From the NCBI GenBank assembly GCA_030248215.1, contig JASANG010002985.1, forward strand, positions 139,001-203,000: a DNA stretch of 64,000 nucleotides. Direction: 5' to 3'. Each line of letters opens with the position of its first letter. Positions within the stretch are counted from its first letter, which is position 1. Below, in pieces: positions 54,357 through 64,000 of the stretch. The notes beneath the pieces are model-generated. The model saw only the letters and a list, made by a program, of their open reading frames with translations, was not told where the DNA came from and searched no databases. The position numbers and the translations under genes are program-made. The DNA is from Enoplolaimus lenunculus. Taxonomy: Eukaryota; Nematoda; Enoplea; Enoplida; Thoracostomopsidae.

Positions 54357-55624
54357 ATATAACGAAACTAAACACCCAAATCAGTGAAAAATATCGAAAT
54401 TTCGAAGAAAGATTTGAAGCAATTTCCAACCAACTCGACAAGAATCTAATCAACTCGTTGGTGTTACTCAAACACGACGTGAAAGCAACTTACGTGCGTC
54501 AGTTTCAACTGAACGACAGCGACAAAGATTTGGTTAAATTGAAATCTGCGATTCGTTTCATTGAGTTGAATTTTGAGCTCTCGAGCAACCAAATTTTAAC
54601 TGAACTCACCCGTCAGACTAATCTTTTACAGGGTCAATTTCATCAATTTAATGATGATCTACTCGCTGCACGACTCGACACTCAATTGCAACTATTGCAA
54701 CAAGGGATTCATCCTCTTCGAGAGGCGCAACAAACGTTGGCGAGTGCAGCACATACTGAAACAGATAAAATTGTTTCTGATACAATAAACCGCATTCTGG
54801 CAAGCAATGCAACACAAAATTTGATACATAAAAGCGATTTTGGTGCGTTGAAATTGCAATTAGCAATTATGATTGCCAAAAATTCAAAATCACGCGTAAA
54901 AGTACTTAAACGCGCAACAGATTCGTTTGACGACGCACTTGAACGGCTGGAAACGCGACTGCAATCAATAATTGCAACTGCACAAATGTTGCATGCACTT
55001 CAAACGCTTGTTGCATTTCAAAATTTGCAAATTTCAATGCAAACGGAACAAATTATACAAGAAATGGATCAACTAAAACACGTTGTATTACAATTTATTG
55101 CCGATGAAACGCATGTGGTTGTTGTTGACAGTGTAGCTACCGAAATTGCTACAAAAATTAAGTCTCTGGTTCGTTCCGTGGTCACGGCAAAAAAGCGAGA
55201 CTCGGTCAAGCGAAGTGTAAGCATAGGCCAATTTGCAGCCAAGTTCGAACTGCTTCTACGCATAGCAATCGCAACAAACACTGACAAAACAAGGCGTTCG
55301 GTGGCAACTATTGCTAATTACCACTTGCAATTACTACTGGCAGAATCGATAGCAAAGCAGAAGGCTTCGAATTTACGGGAACGCATCGAATTTATGGAAT
55401 TTTCGACAACAATGAAACAAATTGTTTCGGACGCCGTCGGGATACCGCCGGGATCACACAGCGAAATAGCGCAATATATCCGGGGGACTATTGAATATTA
55501 CGTAGCGGCATTGGAACGGAACAACGAAGTTCGAAATTTCAAATTAATGTATGAACTTCTTAATGTAGACACAATGGTTACGCTCGCGATACGTAAAATA
55601 TTTGTGCTGTTGAATACAAAATGA
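54357..55624 (+). CDS. unrecognised long helical protein, terminal exon
   Basis: After TTTTTTCAG a 1268-nt frame in phase 1 runs to TGA, giving about 422 residues. The sequence is rich in Leu, Gln, Ala, Ile and Lys with almost no Pro, Cys or Trp. Stretches such as LNTQISEKYRNFEERFEAI and RLDTQLQLLQQGIHPLREAQ look like long amphipathic or coiled-coil helices. No signal peptide is visible in this exon and no domain is recognised. Upstream exons were not found with confidence; a segment at 53850-53898 could splice in phase but is weak. Alternatively translation starts at an ATG at 54329 inside the MITE end, reading through in frame. Codon bias and length make it a real coding exon. Confidence 0.65.
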
Positions 55625-55649
55625 AAATTCAATTTTAGCTCAAAGATAA

Positions 55650-55655
55650 AATAAA
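55650..55655 (+). terminator. polyadenylation signal AATAAA
   Basis: AATAAA 25 bases after the stop of the helical-protein exon, followed by AT-rich DNA. Confidence 0.6.
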
Positions 55656-55689
55656 TAACTTTTAAAACAACTTTTTTTCTAAATTAAGC

Positions 55690-56077
55690 AGAGTACATCC
55701 GGATATCCGTTTCCGGTAAAATTCGGTGCCCGTTTCCGTTATAGAAATTAATCGGGAACTCGGTCGTTTTTATGTTCAAAATTAGTTTTATAAATCACAA
55801 ATATATCTTGCAATTTTTCGTAACAAATATGCTGCAGCCGTACGAAATGAAATAAAAATTACGAAATGCATCTAAAATTTTAAAAATTTCGATGCATCCG
55901 TCATTTTTTTGTTTAAAAATTTCGAATGACTTGTGAATATGTGGCACGCGTCAATTGTGTTGGAAGAAAAATATGGCGTTTTTGAAACTTTTATACTTCA
56001 ATATTTGTTTTCCGTTTCCGTTATTTTGGATCAAAATCCGTTTATGTTATTTTTACCAACCGTTTACACCCTGAGAT
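55690..56077. repeat. TCCGTTTCCGTTATT element, hAT-like
   Basis: ATATCCGTTTCCGGTAAAATT at the left and TTTCCGTTATTTTGGATC with CCGTTTACACCCTG at the right. Related to the TTCCGG MITEs, but the left end and target duplication are unclear. Matching fragments at 36465 and 50519. Confidence 0.5.
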
Positions 56078-56373
56078 GATGTAAGGATTTATTATCTACG
56101 AACTTTACTAACAGTTGATATATGCATACGGTAGATTTTCGATTGAGCTGAGAGTTTAGGTAGTCAGAGCGATTGTAGCATGTGACAGTAGTCAAAAGCC
56201 TTTACTTTCCGAACAATCTACCTATAAACCTAAACCAGATATTAAAAACTATTATGTAATCAAATGTAAGTTTCTGGTGCAAATCTTGATTAAGCCACCG
56301 GCCGGCATCCGGTTCAAAAATAAGTGAAACGCGACCAATAGCTTTACCGTTGGAAGACTTTATTTGAAAGGTT

Positions 56374-56533
56374 GGCCTATGTAAAGATAAGGGGCGGACC
56401 GTTTTTCTGCGAGACTTCAATAGAGTGAGCTTCAGACTAATTTTTGGCTTGTCTTAGGCTTTAGGAACAAACTCATTCTTACGCTTAGGTATATGCTTAC
56501 AATACTGTTGCGCCCCTGTTGTTTATATTGGCC
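56374..56533. mobile_element. TTAGGC-carrying MITE, few hexamers left
   Basis: GGCCTATGTAAAGATAAGGG to GCCCCTGTTGTTTATATTGGCC. Interior short, with only two or three TTAGGC. Confidence 0.85.
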
Positions 56534-56624
56534 GTGATGTTTCAGGCCTATATTTTAGCATACGCTAAGATTAGGCATAAGCCCAGGCTTAGTGTGCAGG
56601 GTACAGTTTGTGTGGGCAACACCA

Positions 56625-57909
56625 GTGTTCCAACCAGAACTAAATTTTGTTCGCATCGGAATTGAATTTGCTCGTCACAACTGGAAGCTTTAGATTTAAG
56701 TGTGTTATGATTTGAATTTTTAGTCGGAAGACCAACAGATTTTATTTCACAGTTTACACAGTATTTTTTCAGTAGCAAAACATAATTCTCGAAATCAGGG
56801 GTTTTGCATTCATTTTCTGTCTTTTTAATTGTCTTAAATCAAGATGGAACATAAGTACCGGAATCACACACTGTCAAAATCGGAATGCAAATTTTGTCGG
56901 GATTTCATGCGGGATTCACGTTATAACCGGGTCGATCACTCTTATCGAGTGAGCAGACAAAACTCGAATGTCATATGACATTTACTTACAAACCACCGTT
57001 CTCAGAAGATCCAAGTGTACAAGAGTCGGTATGTGACGTATTACTGAGGGACATTTGTGCGAATATAATGATATTCCAAAATTACCACGAATATAATATA
57101 TTCAGCGGGACAGTGTAATTTTCGGGTGCTAATAAATTAATGGAAAGTCGGAAGGCAGAGGCACACTAAAATACCAAATACACGTCTGCAAATTGATTTC
57201 CGGCACAAAATAGCCTAGGAAAACGGCATAATTAAAAAATTCAAATTTCAAATTGTAATATCATATGGTATTCAACAGGACAATTTTGGTATGTTACTTC
57301 AACTATGCAGACATTTGAAAATATATCATATGATATTCGCAGACAATTACTCGAATATCGTATGATATTGAAGGACAAAAGGTAACCTACACATGATATT
57401 AGCAGACAAATACGAATTTCTGAATACGATATGGGGTCTCAAGCAGACAAATTGTTATTACCAGTGGATGATAGGCAGGGTTGGTTGTGTTGGAAAAATT
57501 GAAAACGGGAAAAATGCAAAATCATGTATAATTCTTCCACAAATGAAAAAACAACGTTGACGAATGATTTTCTATTGAAAAAATGACATTAGGAGAATCA
57601 AATTACTTTTATGAAGTATCATCATTAACTCATGATAAGCATACTGCACACACTACAGACCTGTCAATATATCTAAAAAAGGTACATATGCCAGCTAAGG
57701 TTGCCGATCATTCGATATTCGCTAAGGACAAAAGGTGACCTATACATGATAGCAGACAAATATATAGAACTTTTTGAATATGATATAGTTTATTAGAAGA
57801 CAAAATGTTACCCAATAGGCTAATAGGGACGAAACGTGTCCCAAGCTGCCCCGGTTATAACGTGAACCCCGCATCAGCCGGAATCGAATTCCGTTGGAAC
57901 TCTGACTAA
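56625..57909. mobile_element. hAT-like MITE, CAGGGTTCC family, split by another element
   Basis: Left CAGTGTTCCAACCAGAACTAA and right GAATTCCGTTGGAACTCTG match the two ends of 5458-5884 in reverse orientation. The copy is interrupted at about 56906-57874. Confidence 0.75.
56908..57872. mobile_element. CGGGGTTCACGTTATAAC inverted-repeat element, nested, whole
   Basis: TGCGGGATTCACGTTATAAC to TTATAACGTGAACCCCGCA, TCA on both sides (possible 3-bp duplication). It has CATATGATATT words like 41750-42428 and sits inside the older hAT-like MITE. Confidence 0.8.
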
Positions 57910-58092
57910 CACTGTTCTGAAACTTAATACAGAACCATTTTAAGAAGTAAAATTTTTTGAGCAATTTGAGCCAACTTTCGTCTCGATTGATTTTCAATGG
58001 TATGAGACAAAAAAGATATATACTCATCATAATCGCCCAAACAAGCACGACGCTGTTTTTAATATCATAGACGGACAGATCACATAAAGCAT

Positions 58093-58230
58093 GGCCAATG
58101 TTACTTTTAAAACCGTAACAATAGATTAAGCGTATTCCTAAGCCTAAACAAAAAATGTAGTCTAGAATGTAAAGCCTACTCTTTTACAGACCCAACAGAA
58201 ATCGAGATGGCCCTAATAGTAACATGGGCA
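58093..58230. mobile_element. TTAGGC-carrying MITE, subfamily 2, whole
   Basis: GGCCAATGTTACTTTTAAAAC to CCCTAATAGTAACATGGGC. Flanking TAAAGCAT and TTAAGCAT. Only one CCTAAG left. Confidence 0.75.
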
Positions 58231-58479
58231 TTAAGCATGATATTCAAACGATATATTCTGGGCCAAATATATTGTTAAAAACACAAAAAATAACATCATC
58301 TTGTAAATTCATTCAGCAGTTGAAACGTGAACACATGGAAGATGATACGCCGCAAAACAATTAATATGATTTTCAAAACAATATTTACATCTGAAATTAA
58401 AATCAAACGTGATTTATCTGTCAATCTGTCACAAACCTCAGTTGTTTAAAAACATAAAACAATAATTACCACTTGACAA
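58231..58479. other. AT-rich, nothing recognised
   Basis: No exon or repeat family recognised. Confidence 0.4.
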
Positions 58480-58481
58480 AT

Positions 58482-59323
58482 GCGGGGTTCACGTTACCCA
58501 ATTGTGCGCTTGGTACCTGTTTTGTCACTATGCCCATAGCGGGACACACTAATTTTTTTGCTACCCGTATGTATACCAACATAAAATATTAAAATGTAAT
58601 GCATAGCCAAGATGTCTGCTCGCAGCCCATATAGATGATAACATAATGAACTTTCAATCATGCACTTTAAAACGGCTCAGGAATGTGAGTTTTATTTTAC
58701 AAATTGGGTTTAGTCTTTTTAAAATAAATCAAAAAATCTAAAAAATGCTATATTGTTAAAACAATCGCAAGGTACTCATACGGGTACAAAAACAGAATAC
58801 TAGTGACCTATAGCTACAAACGAACGGTACCCATCAGGGTGCAACCGGAATTCCGGTTCCGGCATTTTTTCACCTTCCGGTTCCGGTAAATTTTTACCGG
58901 ATTTAAAAATTCCGGTTATAATTTGGCCGTTTTCTTAACTTAGCTAATTTTTAAGAGTCTCTTTTGAAAGCCAATTGTACTTCGAATATAAGCCATTGAT
59001 GGTGGATTTCACTTCAGTCGACTTTGAAAATCTAAAATACAACAAATAAAATAGATACCTATGTTCGACTACGGTTGTTTCACAAATAATAGAGCAAAAA
59101 ATACTATTAAAATGAAATTTTTGGTGAAATGCATTTTTCATTTTCCGGTTCCGGTAAAATTTTCAAATTCCGGTTCCGGTAAATTGTAATTCCGGTTGCA
59201 CCCTGGTACCCATATGTGTAGTATCCAGCTAACAACATATTCATATATGTTGCTCTACATACTGCTATGGGTAGGTGACAAAACAGGTACCAAGCGCACA
59301 ACTAGTAAGGTGAACACCGCAAA
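58482..59323. mobile_element. CGGGGTTCACGTT element with a nested hAT-like MITE
   Basis: TGCGGGGTTCACGTTACCC, GCGCTTGGTACCTGTTTTGTC at the left and its inverse GACAAAACAGGTACCAAGCG with GGTGAACACCGC at the right. The arms are over 45 bp. Split by 58835-59205. Confidence 0.8.
58835..59205. mobile_element. hAT-like MITE, CAGGGTGCAACC family, whole
   Basis: CAGGGTGCAACCGGAATTCC to GTAATTCCGGTTGCACCCTG with perfect 8-bp duplication GTACCCAT (58827-58834, 59206-59213). Younger than its host element. Confidence 0.95.
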
Positions 59324-59325
59324 AG

Positions 59326-59748
59326 CAATACAGAATTTGCAGAAATATTGAACTCAAACCGAAACGCAACATAATATCTGTTTTCAACACGTCGTAAACC
59401 TCAACAGTTCGATTAGGCTTAAGTCACTCGATTTGGTTAACAACTTTCAAAATTAATTCACAGTATAATTCAATATTATTTGCCATTACGATAAAAACTT
59501 CTCTTCATCTCCCCTAAGTTTCAATTCTTCTGTCTTTGTAACAACACGGTTCTGAAAATGGCAATGCAATTTTGAAAACGAAATAATCAATAAAATTGGG
59601 GGCAGGCAAACCGAGCCATAGTTTGACTTGCCCGCAGCAGTATCAAAATATAAAAAACCTGGGTTAAAACAGATATTTTTATATCAAGTTGAAATCATTT
59701 ACGCAGTCTAGTGTATCAGCATTACGACTGTAATTCGTGTAAAATCCA
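59326..59748. other. AT-rich, probable 3' flank of MCM10
   Basis: No repeat or exon recognised. Likely includes the MCM10 3' UTR; no clear AATAAA on the minus strand near the stop. Confidence 0.4.
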
Positions 59749-62700
59749 TCAGGATGGCTTGAGTGCTTTTCTATAATTATTAAAGAAAATGGCCAAAGAT
59801 GAAAAACAACTGCTAACAGGCTTAACAACACAACTCCCTGCAGAATTCCGGCCCTGGCCTACCTCTTTGAAAGCCACACGCCGCCAATCGCTTATACCAC
59901 AAGTATCACATGGTCTAGTGGGCAATTTCGTGTACGATTCCACACGTCGACAACAAGTTGCACATTTAAACCAACGCCGATCTGCAAAATGCCACCAAAC
60001 CGTGTGTTGTTCACGTTTACATAAATCTGACTGAGATCGTGACGTGTAGTTACACTTAAAATACAAATACATTAAACGTTAATCCGCCGTTCACAATAAT
60101 TTTGTCGGTTTGTCTGCAAAGATTTGAACGAGTGTTGGGGTCAACATGGTGTACAATTTTAAAATTGCTAATTAAAATTCGCTATACAAAAAGTAGTGTG
60201 CAATGCGGAACTGGATTATACCGTAATCGGAATCGGAACAGCAAATTTATACCGGAATCAGAACTACAAACATTGTGACAATACGGATAATTTGTATTAA
60301 CAAGTATAATATTGATTTACGGTCACACGAAAAACATTCGTTTTAAATTTAGACATAAAACACAATTAGAAAATTAAATTAAATTGATTTCGGAAAACAA
60401 ACAGAAAGCTTAGCCTCACCTGACTACACGATACAACTTTAACACCTTTCAATTCTTTTAGATCACCCAAACGCTCAGCGACTGTTTCACGTTGCTCCAA
60501 CGCGTAGAAATGCTGATCTATCAGTCGTTGCTCTTCCTGAAAATCAAGATGCTAATGATTACAAATTTCTGTATTTTATTTGCACAGATCCGGAAAAACC
60601 CTAAAACTAATTGGTGATATATTATGCTAATGCAGCTAGTACTGTTTTGCGCAATAGCGATATACAGCACAGTGCAGACAAATAAACTTACATATTCAGT
60701 TATGAACATCAACAAAACTTTTCCTTCTTTTATAACAAATATACCACAGTTTATTCAGTCTATACAATCGGTTGAAGGCGAAACCCATAGCCAGTTCACC
60801 TTGCTAGGGGGAGGGGGGCTGGAAAACTTTTAAGGATGGGCATGCAACAGTTTGTGATGCTTTATAAGCAAGTGAGAAACTTTTCTAGGGAGAAATTTTT
60901 TCAAGAGGGCTGATCGTCCTGGCACATTTAGGGCTGCGACGAGCCCGTGCCAACCAGGCATAAAAAACAAACATTAAAAATCCCCGACCGATACCGAAAC
61001 AAAACCTAAATTTGTCAAAAAGAACATAAACCTGTTACTTGCCTGAGCAGCAAGTTCAGCGTTCGAAGAATTTTTCGACAAAATAGCTTTGACTTTTGGA
61101 TCATTCAAGTCGATGTCGCCGAGACGGCCGCGTTTTTTCGTTGTTTCATTTTTATCACACGGAATTTTGGAATCAAGTTTGTCGGTAGTGTTAGTGTTTT
61201 CAATTTCTGCAATATCGAATCAAAAACAAGTAGTATACAAAATGATGTACTAAAGTATTTGCTGATATTGCTGTGATTTTTCGGTATTTAAAATGTCTTA
61301 AATAGAATAAAACACCAGTTATTTTTATTACATCTTTAAATAAGGCAAAAAATACACAATATTATGTAAATAGATCAAAACAACAAACGATTTCACCGGA
61401 GACCGACGTTGATTATTTATGTGCTAAGCCATCTAAATAAGTTAGAGTGGCTGAAAAAGTTTCATAAGTTGAGTCCGCGTCCCGTCCTCAGCTCGTGGAT
61501 CCATTGTTATTATTAGAAACAGCTGGAACCAGATGTCCGGTAGCGCTGCCGAGTCTAAGCATTGATGACGTCACTAAATTCCAACAATACTAAAATATGG
61601 TAAACCTGAGACGGTTTTGCCATTCCGGCAACTGCAACAAAAATAATCATATAATGAATAAAAAGCAAGAAAGAAAAAAACGACCCCCCCCCCAAACAAC
61701 ACCCCCCAAAAACAAAAACAACCCCCAACAACAAAAATACACAAATATTGCAAAATACCTGAGGTTTTTGCACAAGTCTCTAAAGGACGTTGCTTCTTGA
61801 GTCGTTCAAGCTTATGTCTGAGGCGTGCAACACGGCTGGAAGCATCACCGTTTGGATCACATTTCGGAATCAACGACGCCTATAAAACCAAAAATTCCGT
61901 AAGACACAGACTAGAGCTATAGCTGTCAAACGGCGCGGTCCAGCACAGCAAGTAAAAAAGTTTTGTTTAAAAAATATAGCGTTACGGTGCTGTACGACAA
62001 CTCGCGGCAAGCCCACGCTAGAAAGCATTAATAGTCCAAAGCAAATATCCTCGCTTGTAAATCATGGGAACGACGTTTGTTTCAAATAACGCTTACGTGT
62101 AGACGGTACGAGCAGACCGCCAGCGGTTATAATATGCGTTTTATACATGTTTCGATTTCAGTATATTATATAACATATGTACTGCTGAACCAAAAAAAGC
62201 CGGATCCGAATGGTTCAATATACTGGTCATGAGTGCATAGTTCAAAACTAAACTTAATCATTCTAGTGTAGTAGTACTTGCAAGTTACTATCCGTTATAA
62301 TTTTGTTTGTACAAGTTTCTTAATCTATATGAAAGATAGAACGAACCAAATACGTATTTTTTGCAACTTTCCAGCATTAACTTTGTTTACAACATTTTAT
62401 CTGAACAGAAATGCGATTGTTTTATGTCCTATAGAAAGAAAATTTGCACGCAGAATGTTGTGAGTTTGCCGACTTTTGCGCATTGCACAAAACCGGCTGA
62501 CTAGTATTAAGAAAGCGTATTAAAGTACCTATGTTTATCATTTTCAAGAAAATTCGCAATATCTAACTCACTCAATCATATTGAGCTGTTACACACGTGC
62601 ATCGACAATGTTTTACGCGATATCGTTGACTGCTAAGTCCAAATTCGAAGCGTAAAAGGCTCAACTATCAGTGTTTAACTACAAATTCATCATGCCCCAA

Positions 62701-62949
62701 GAATGGCTTCCATTTCAAATAATACCTTAGTATTTTGACCACCGGTCGCGCATTCTTTGTTTGGCTCATCATCAAAACAAATTCCGTAATCTTTAGACAT
62801 CCCGTTTCCAATTTCCACTGTCGTTGTAGACAACTTCGGAGCTGTGGATATCGAAATTTGTCCACTTGAATCCGGAAAAGTGACATTATTTTTCAAGAAT
62901 TCTTTCGCCGATACAAGATCAACACATTTTTTGGCTGAAGAGTGCTTTG
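59749..62949 (-). CDS. MCM10: MCM10 replication factor, last five exons (5' part outside the window)
   Basis: Exons 62726-62949, 61759-61879, 61043-61206, 60420-60536 and 59749-60054 join in phases 0, 1, 0, 0 for about 310 residues. MCM10 is a nuclear protein that activates the CMG helicase and binds DNA and polymerase alpha. Seen: APKLS with GNGMSKDYGICFDDEP (the family's TPKLGRG...FFDE segment), a basic helix RVARLRHKLERLKKQRP, KKRGRLGDIDL, then QHFYALEQRETVAERLGDL, and the C-terminal zinc region with CSQC across the last junction, LCKREQHTVWWH, FKCATC and RPCDTCG followed by W and the KE end. The N-terminal OB fold and its zinc finger must lie past the right edge. The intron between 61043 and 60536 uses a GC donor (CAG|GCAAGT). 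Stop at 59749. Confidence 0.9.
60778..60955. mobile_element. CCCGTAGCCAGC-family MITE, intronic
   Basis: CCATAGCCAGTTCACCTTGC to CTGCGACGAGCCCGTGCC. Inside the GC-AG intron of MCM10. Confidence 0.65.
61880..62725. other. MCM10 intron, nothing recognised
   Basis: AT-rich intron sequence without a clear repeat family. Confidence 0.5.
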
Positions 62950-64000
62950 CTAAAATTATTAGAAAACCGGCATTAACAAGCTTATAGCTATAAGATGCAT
63001 GTATTCATTAGTTACCCCGGGGCCGGGGCTGAAACCTAAGCCCCGTTGCCGTGGCCGGTACCAACCGCGCCAAGTTAGAAGACGTAAAATTAACTATTAA
63101 CTTGTTCTTCTATATACATAATACGTATATGGTGGCTAGCAGTGAGTGAGAAATTTATGCATTGCGCGTAGTGTGTACAGCAAAAAATGGGGAAATTAGG
63201 AAATACCATGTGCAGTAATTGTGATTTTCATACTTTTGAAACGAGAACCGGGCGCGATGGGATAGCTTTTATTAAAGTCAATTAAGAATCGTATATAAAA
63301 ATGGCCCAGATAAGGCCCCGGCAACAATTTGCTGGACCGGGCCCCGGTCAAGTCCAGTGCCAAAGGCATCTGTAACATTCATAGACAATTGCCAGTAAAT
63401 TTCAGTGAGTGTTGGTATCAAGATGCCACCAAACCCACGATTTCAATGATTCTGGATCCATTTCGATTTTTCAGAATCCGAACCAAAACATTCAATAACA
63501 ATTAAACCTGACCCATTTGACATCTCGACCTAACAAGCCGCTCAATTTTATGCAGGCAATAGAAACGTGTGAATTTTGAAACAATAAACCTGAGCTCATT
63601 GAAATACGGATTGAGATTCAGAATCGCAATTGCAAAAACATTTTCAAAAACGGTTTAGTGTCGCAGCTCAATTCCATAAACATAAAAAGGTATTTCTGAA
63701 TCTTGAGGGATTCCGTTTTCCTACAACCGAATCCGAACCTAACTTTTAGTTTTTGACGAATCTGAAACAGTATCCAAACTCTTGCTACCACTTTTGTTGG
63801 TATTCCGAATATTTTTTGCTTAAAAATTTTATTGCTTTTCATCTGAACGAAAGTTAATGCAGCATCACATAGAACGCTTCACGCACGCAAATTTTACTAT
63901 GCTTGAATTATATTAAGCTCAGTTGCCATAATTTCTAAGCCACCAAGGCTTTACAAAACATCTAGGTCAAGCTACTTATCTTTTTAATTATAATACGACA
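62950..64000. other. MCM10 upstream intron or flank, GC-rich repeat pieces
   Basis: 63015-63075 (CCCCGGGGCCGGGGCTG, CCCCGTTGCCGTGGCCGG) and 63305-63365 (GGCCCCGGCAAC, CCGGGCCCCGG) are inverted GC-rich pieces about 300 bp apart, possibly the ends of one element. 63430-63800 has GAATCCGAACC words resembling the hAT-like families. No MCM10 exon identified here. Confidence 0.4.

Overview
ORGANISM. This is an animal nuclear genome window: intron-rich genes with GT-AG splice sites, very low gene density and a heavy load of small non-autonomous DNA transposons. The hexamer that recurs throughout is TTAGGC (CCTAAG on the + strand), the canonical nematode telomere repeat, and the tyrosine phosphatase looks nematode-like. 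I infer a repeat-rich nematode; this is an inference, not proof. No ribosomal RNA, CRISPR array, LINE, retrovirus-like or capsid-bearing element was recognised.

GENES, left to right. (1) 912-3801, minus: an unrecognised gene, three exons seen. (2) 11292-18346, plus: a protein tyrosine phosphatase domain with intact WPD loop, HCSAGVGRTGT P-loop and Q-loop, four exons. (3) 20967-32264, minus: a complete nine-exon gene for a 996-residue membrane-anchored type-B carboxylesterase with signal peptide, Ser-Glu-His triad, Thr-rich stalk, Trp/Pro repeat, transmembrane helix and short tail. (4, 5) 34263-38020 and 40843-48302, both minus: two tandem paralogues of an unrecognised family, joined by three identical intron phases and a conserved VIGY plus CxxC exon. 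(6) 54357-55624, plus: a large helical, coiled-coil-like exon of unknown function. (7) 59749-62949, minus: the last five exons of MCM10, a DNA replication factor, running off the right edge. Exon joins were made by hand from splice motifs. Where several exons could be chained, reading phase agrees at every junction.

REPEATS. Most of the rest is MITE-like sequence from about ten families. The most striking has imperfect inverted ends near GGCCAATGTAAAGAACAGG, 8-bp target duplications and an interior made of TTAGGC-like repeats; I count about 28 whole or partial copies. Others are hAT-like families (CAGGGTTCC, CAGGGTGCAACC, CAGTGGCGGATCC; perfect 8-bp duplications in several), a CACTGTAAATTCCA family clustered in and around the phosphatase gene, a TA-flanked palindrome (CAGTGCAAAAAATGG), and a CGGGGTTCACGTTATAAC family. 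tRNA-derived SINEs occur; one appears to supply a splice acceptor of the esterase gene. Tandem repeats include a satellite of about 62 bp at 6.2-7.3 kb, 21-bp GC-rich minisatellites at three loci, a 14-bp minisatellite, a TTAGGC array of about 670 bp at 30.4-31.1 kb, and a two-part satellite block at 43.1-46.25 kb inside an intron.

The genes do not form an obvious pathway; the only clear relationship is the tandem paralogue pair.
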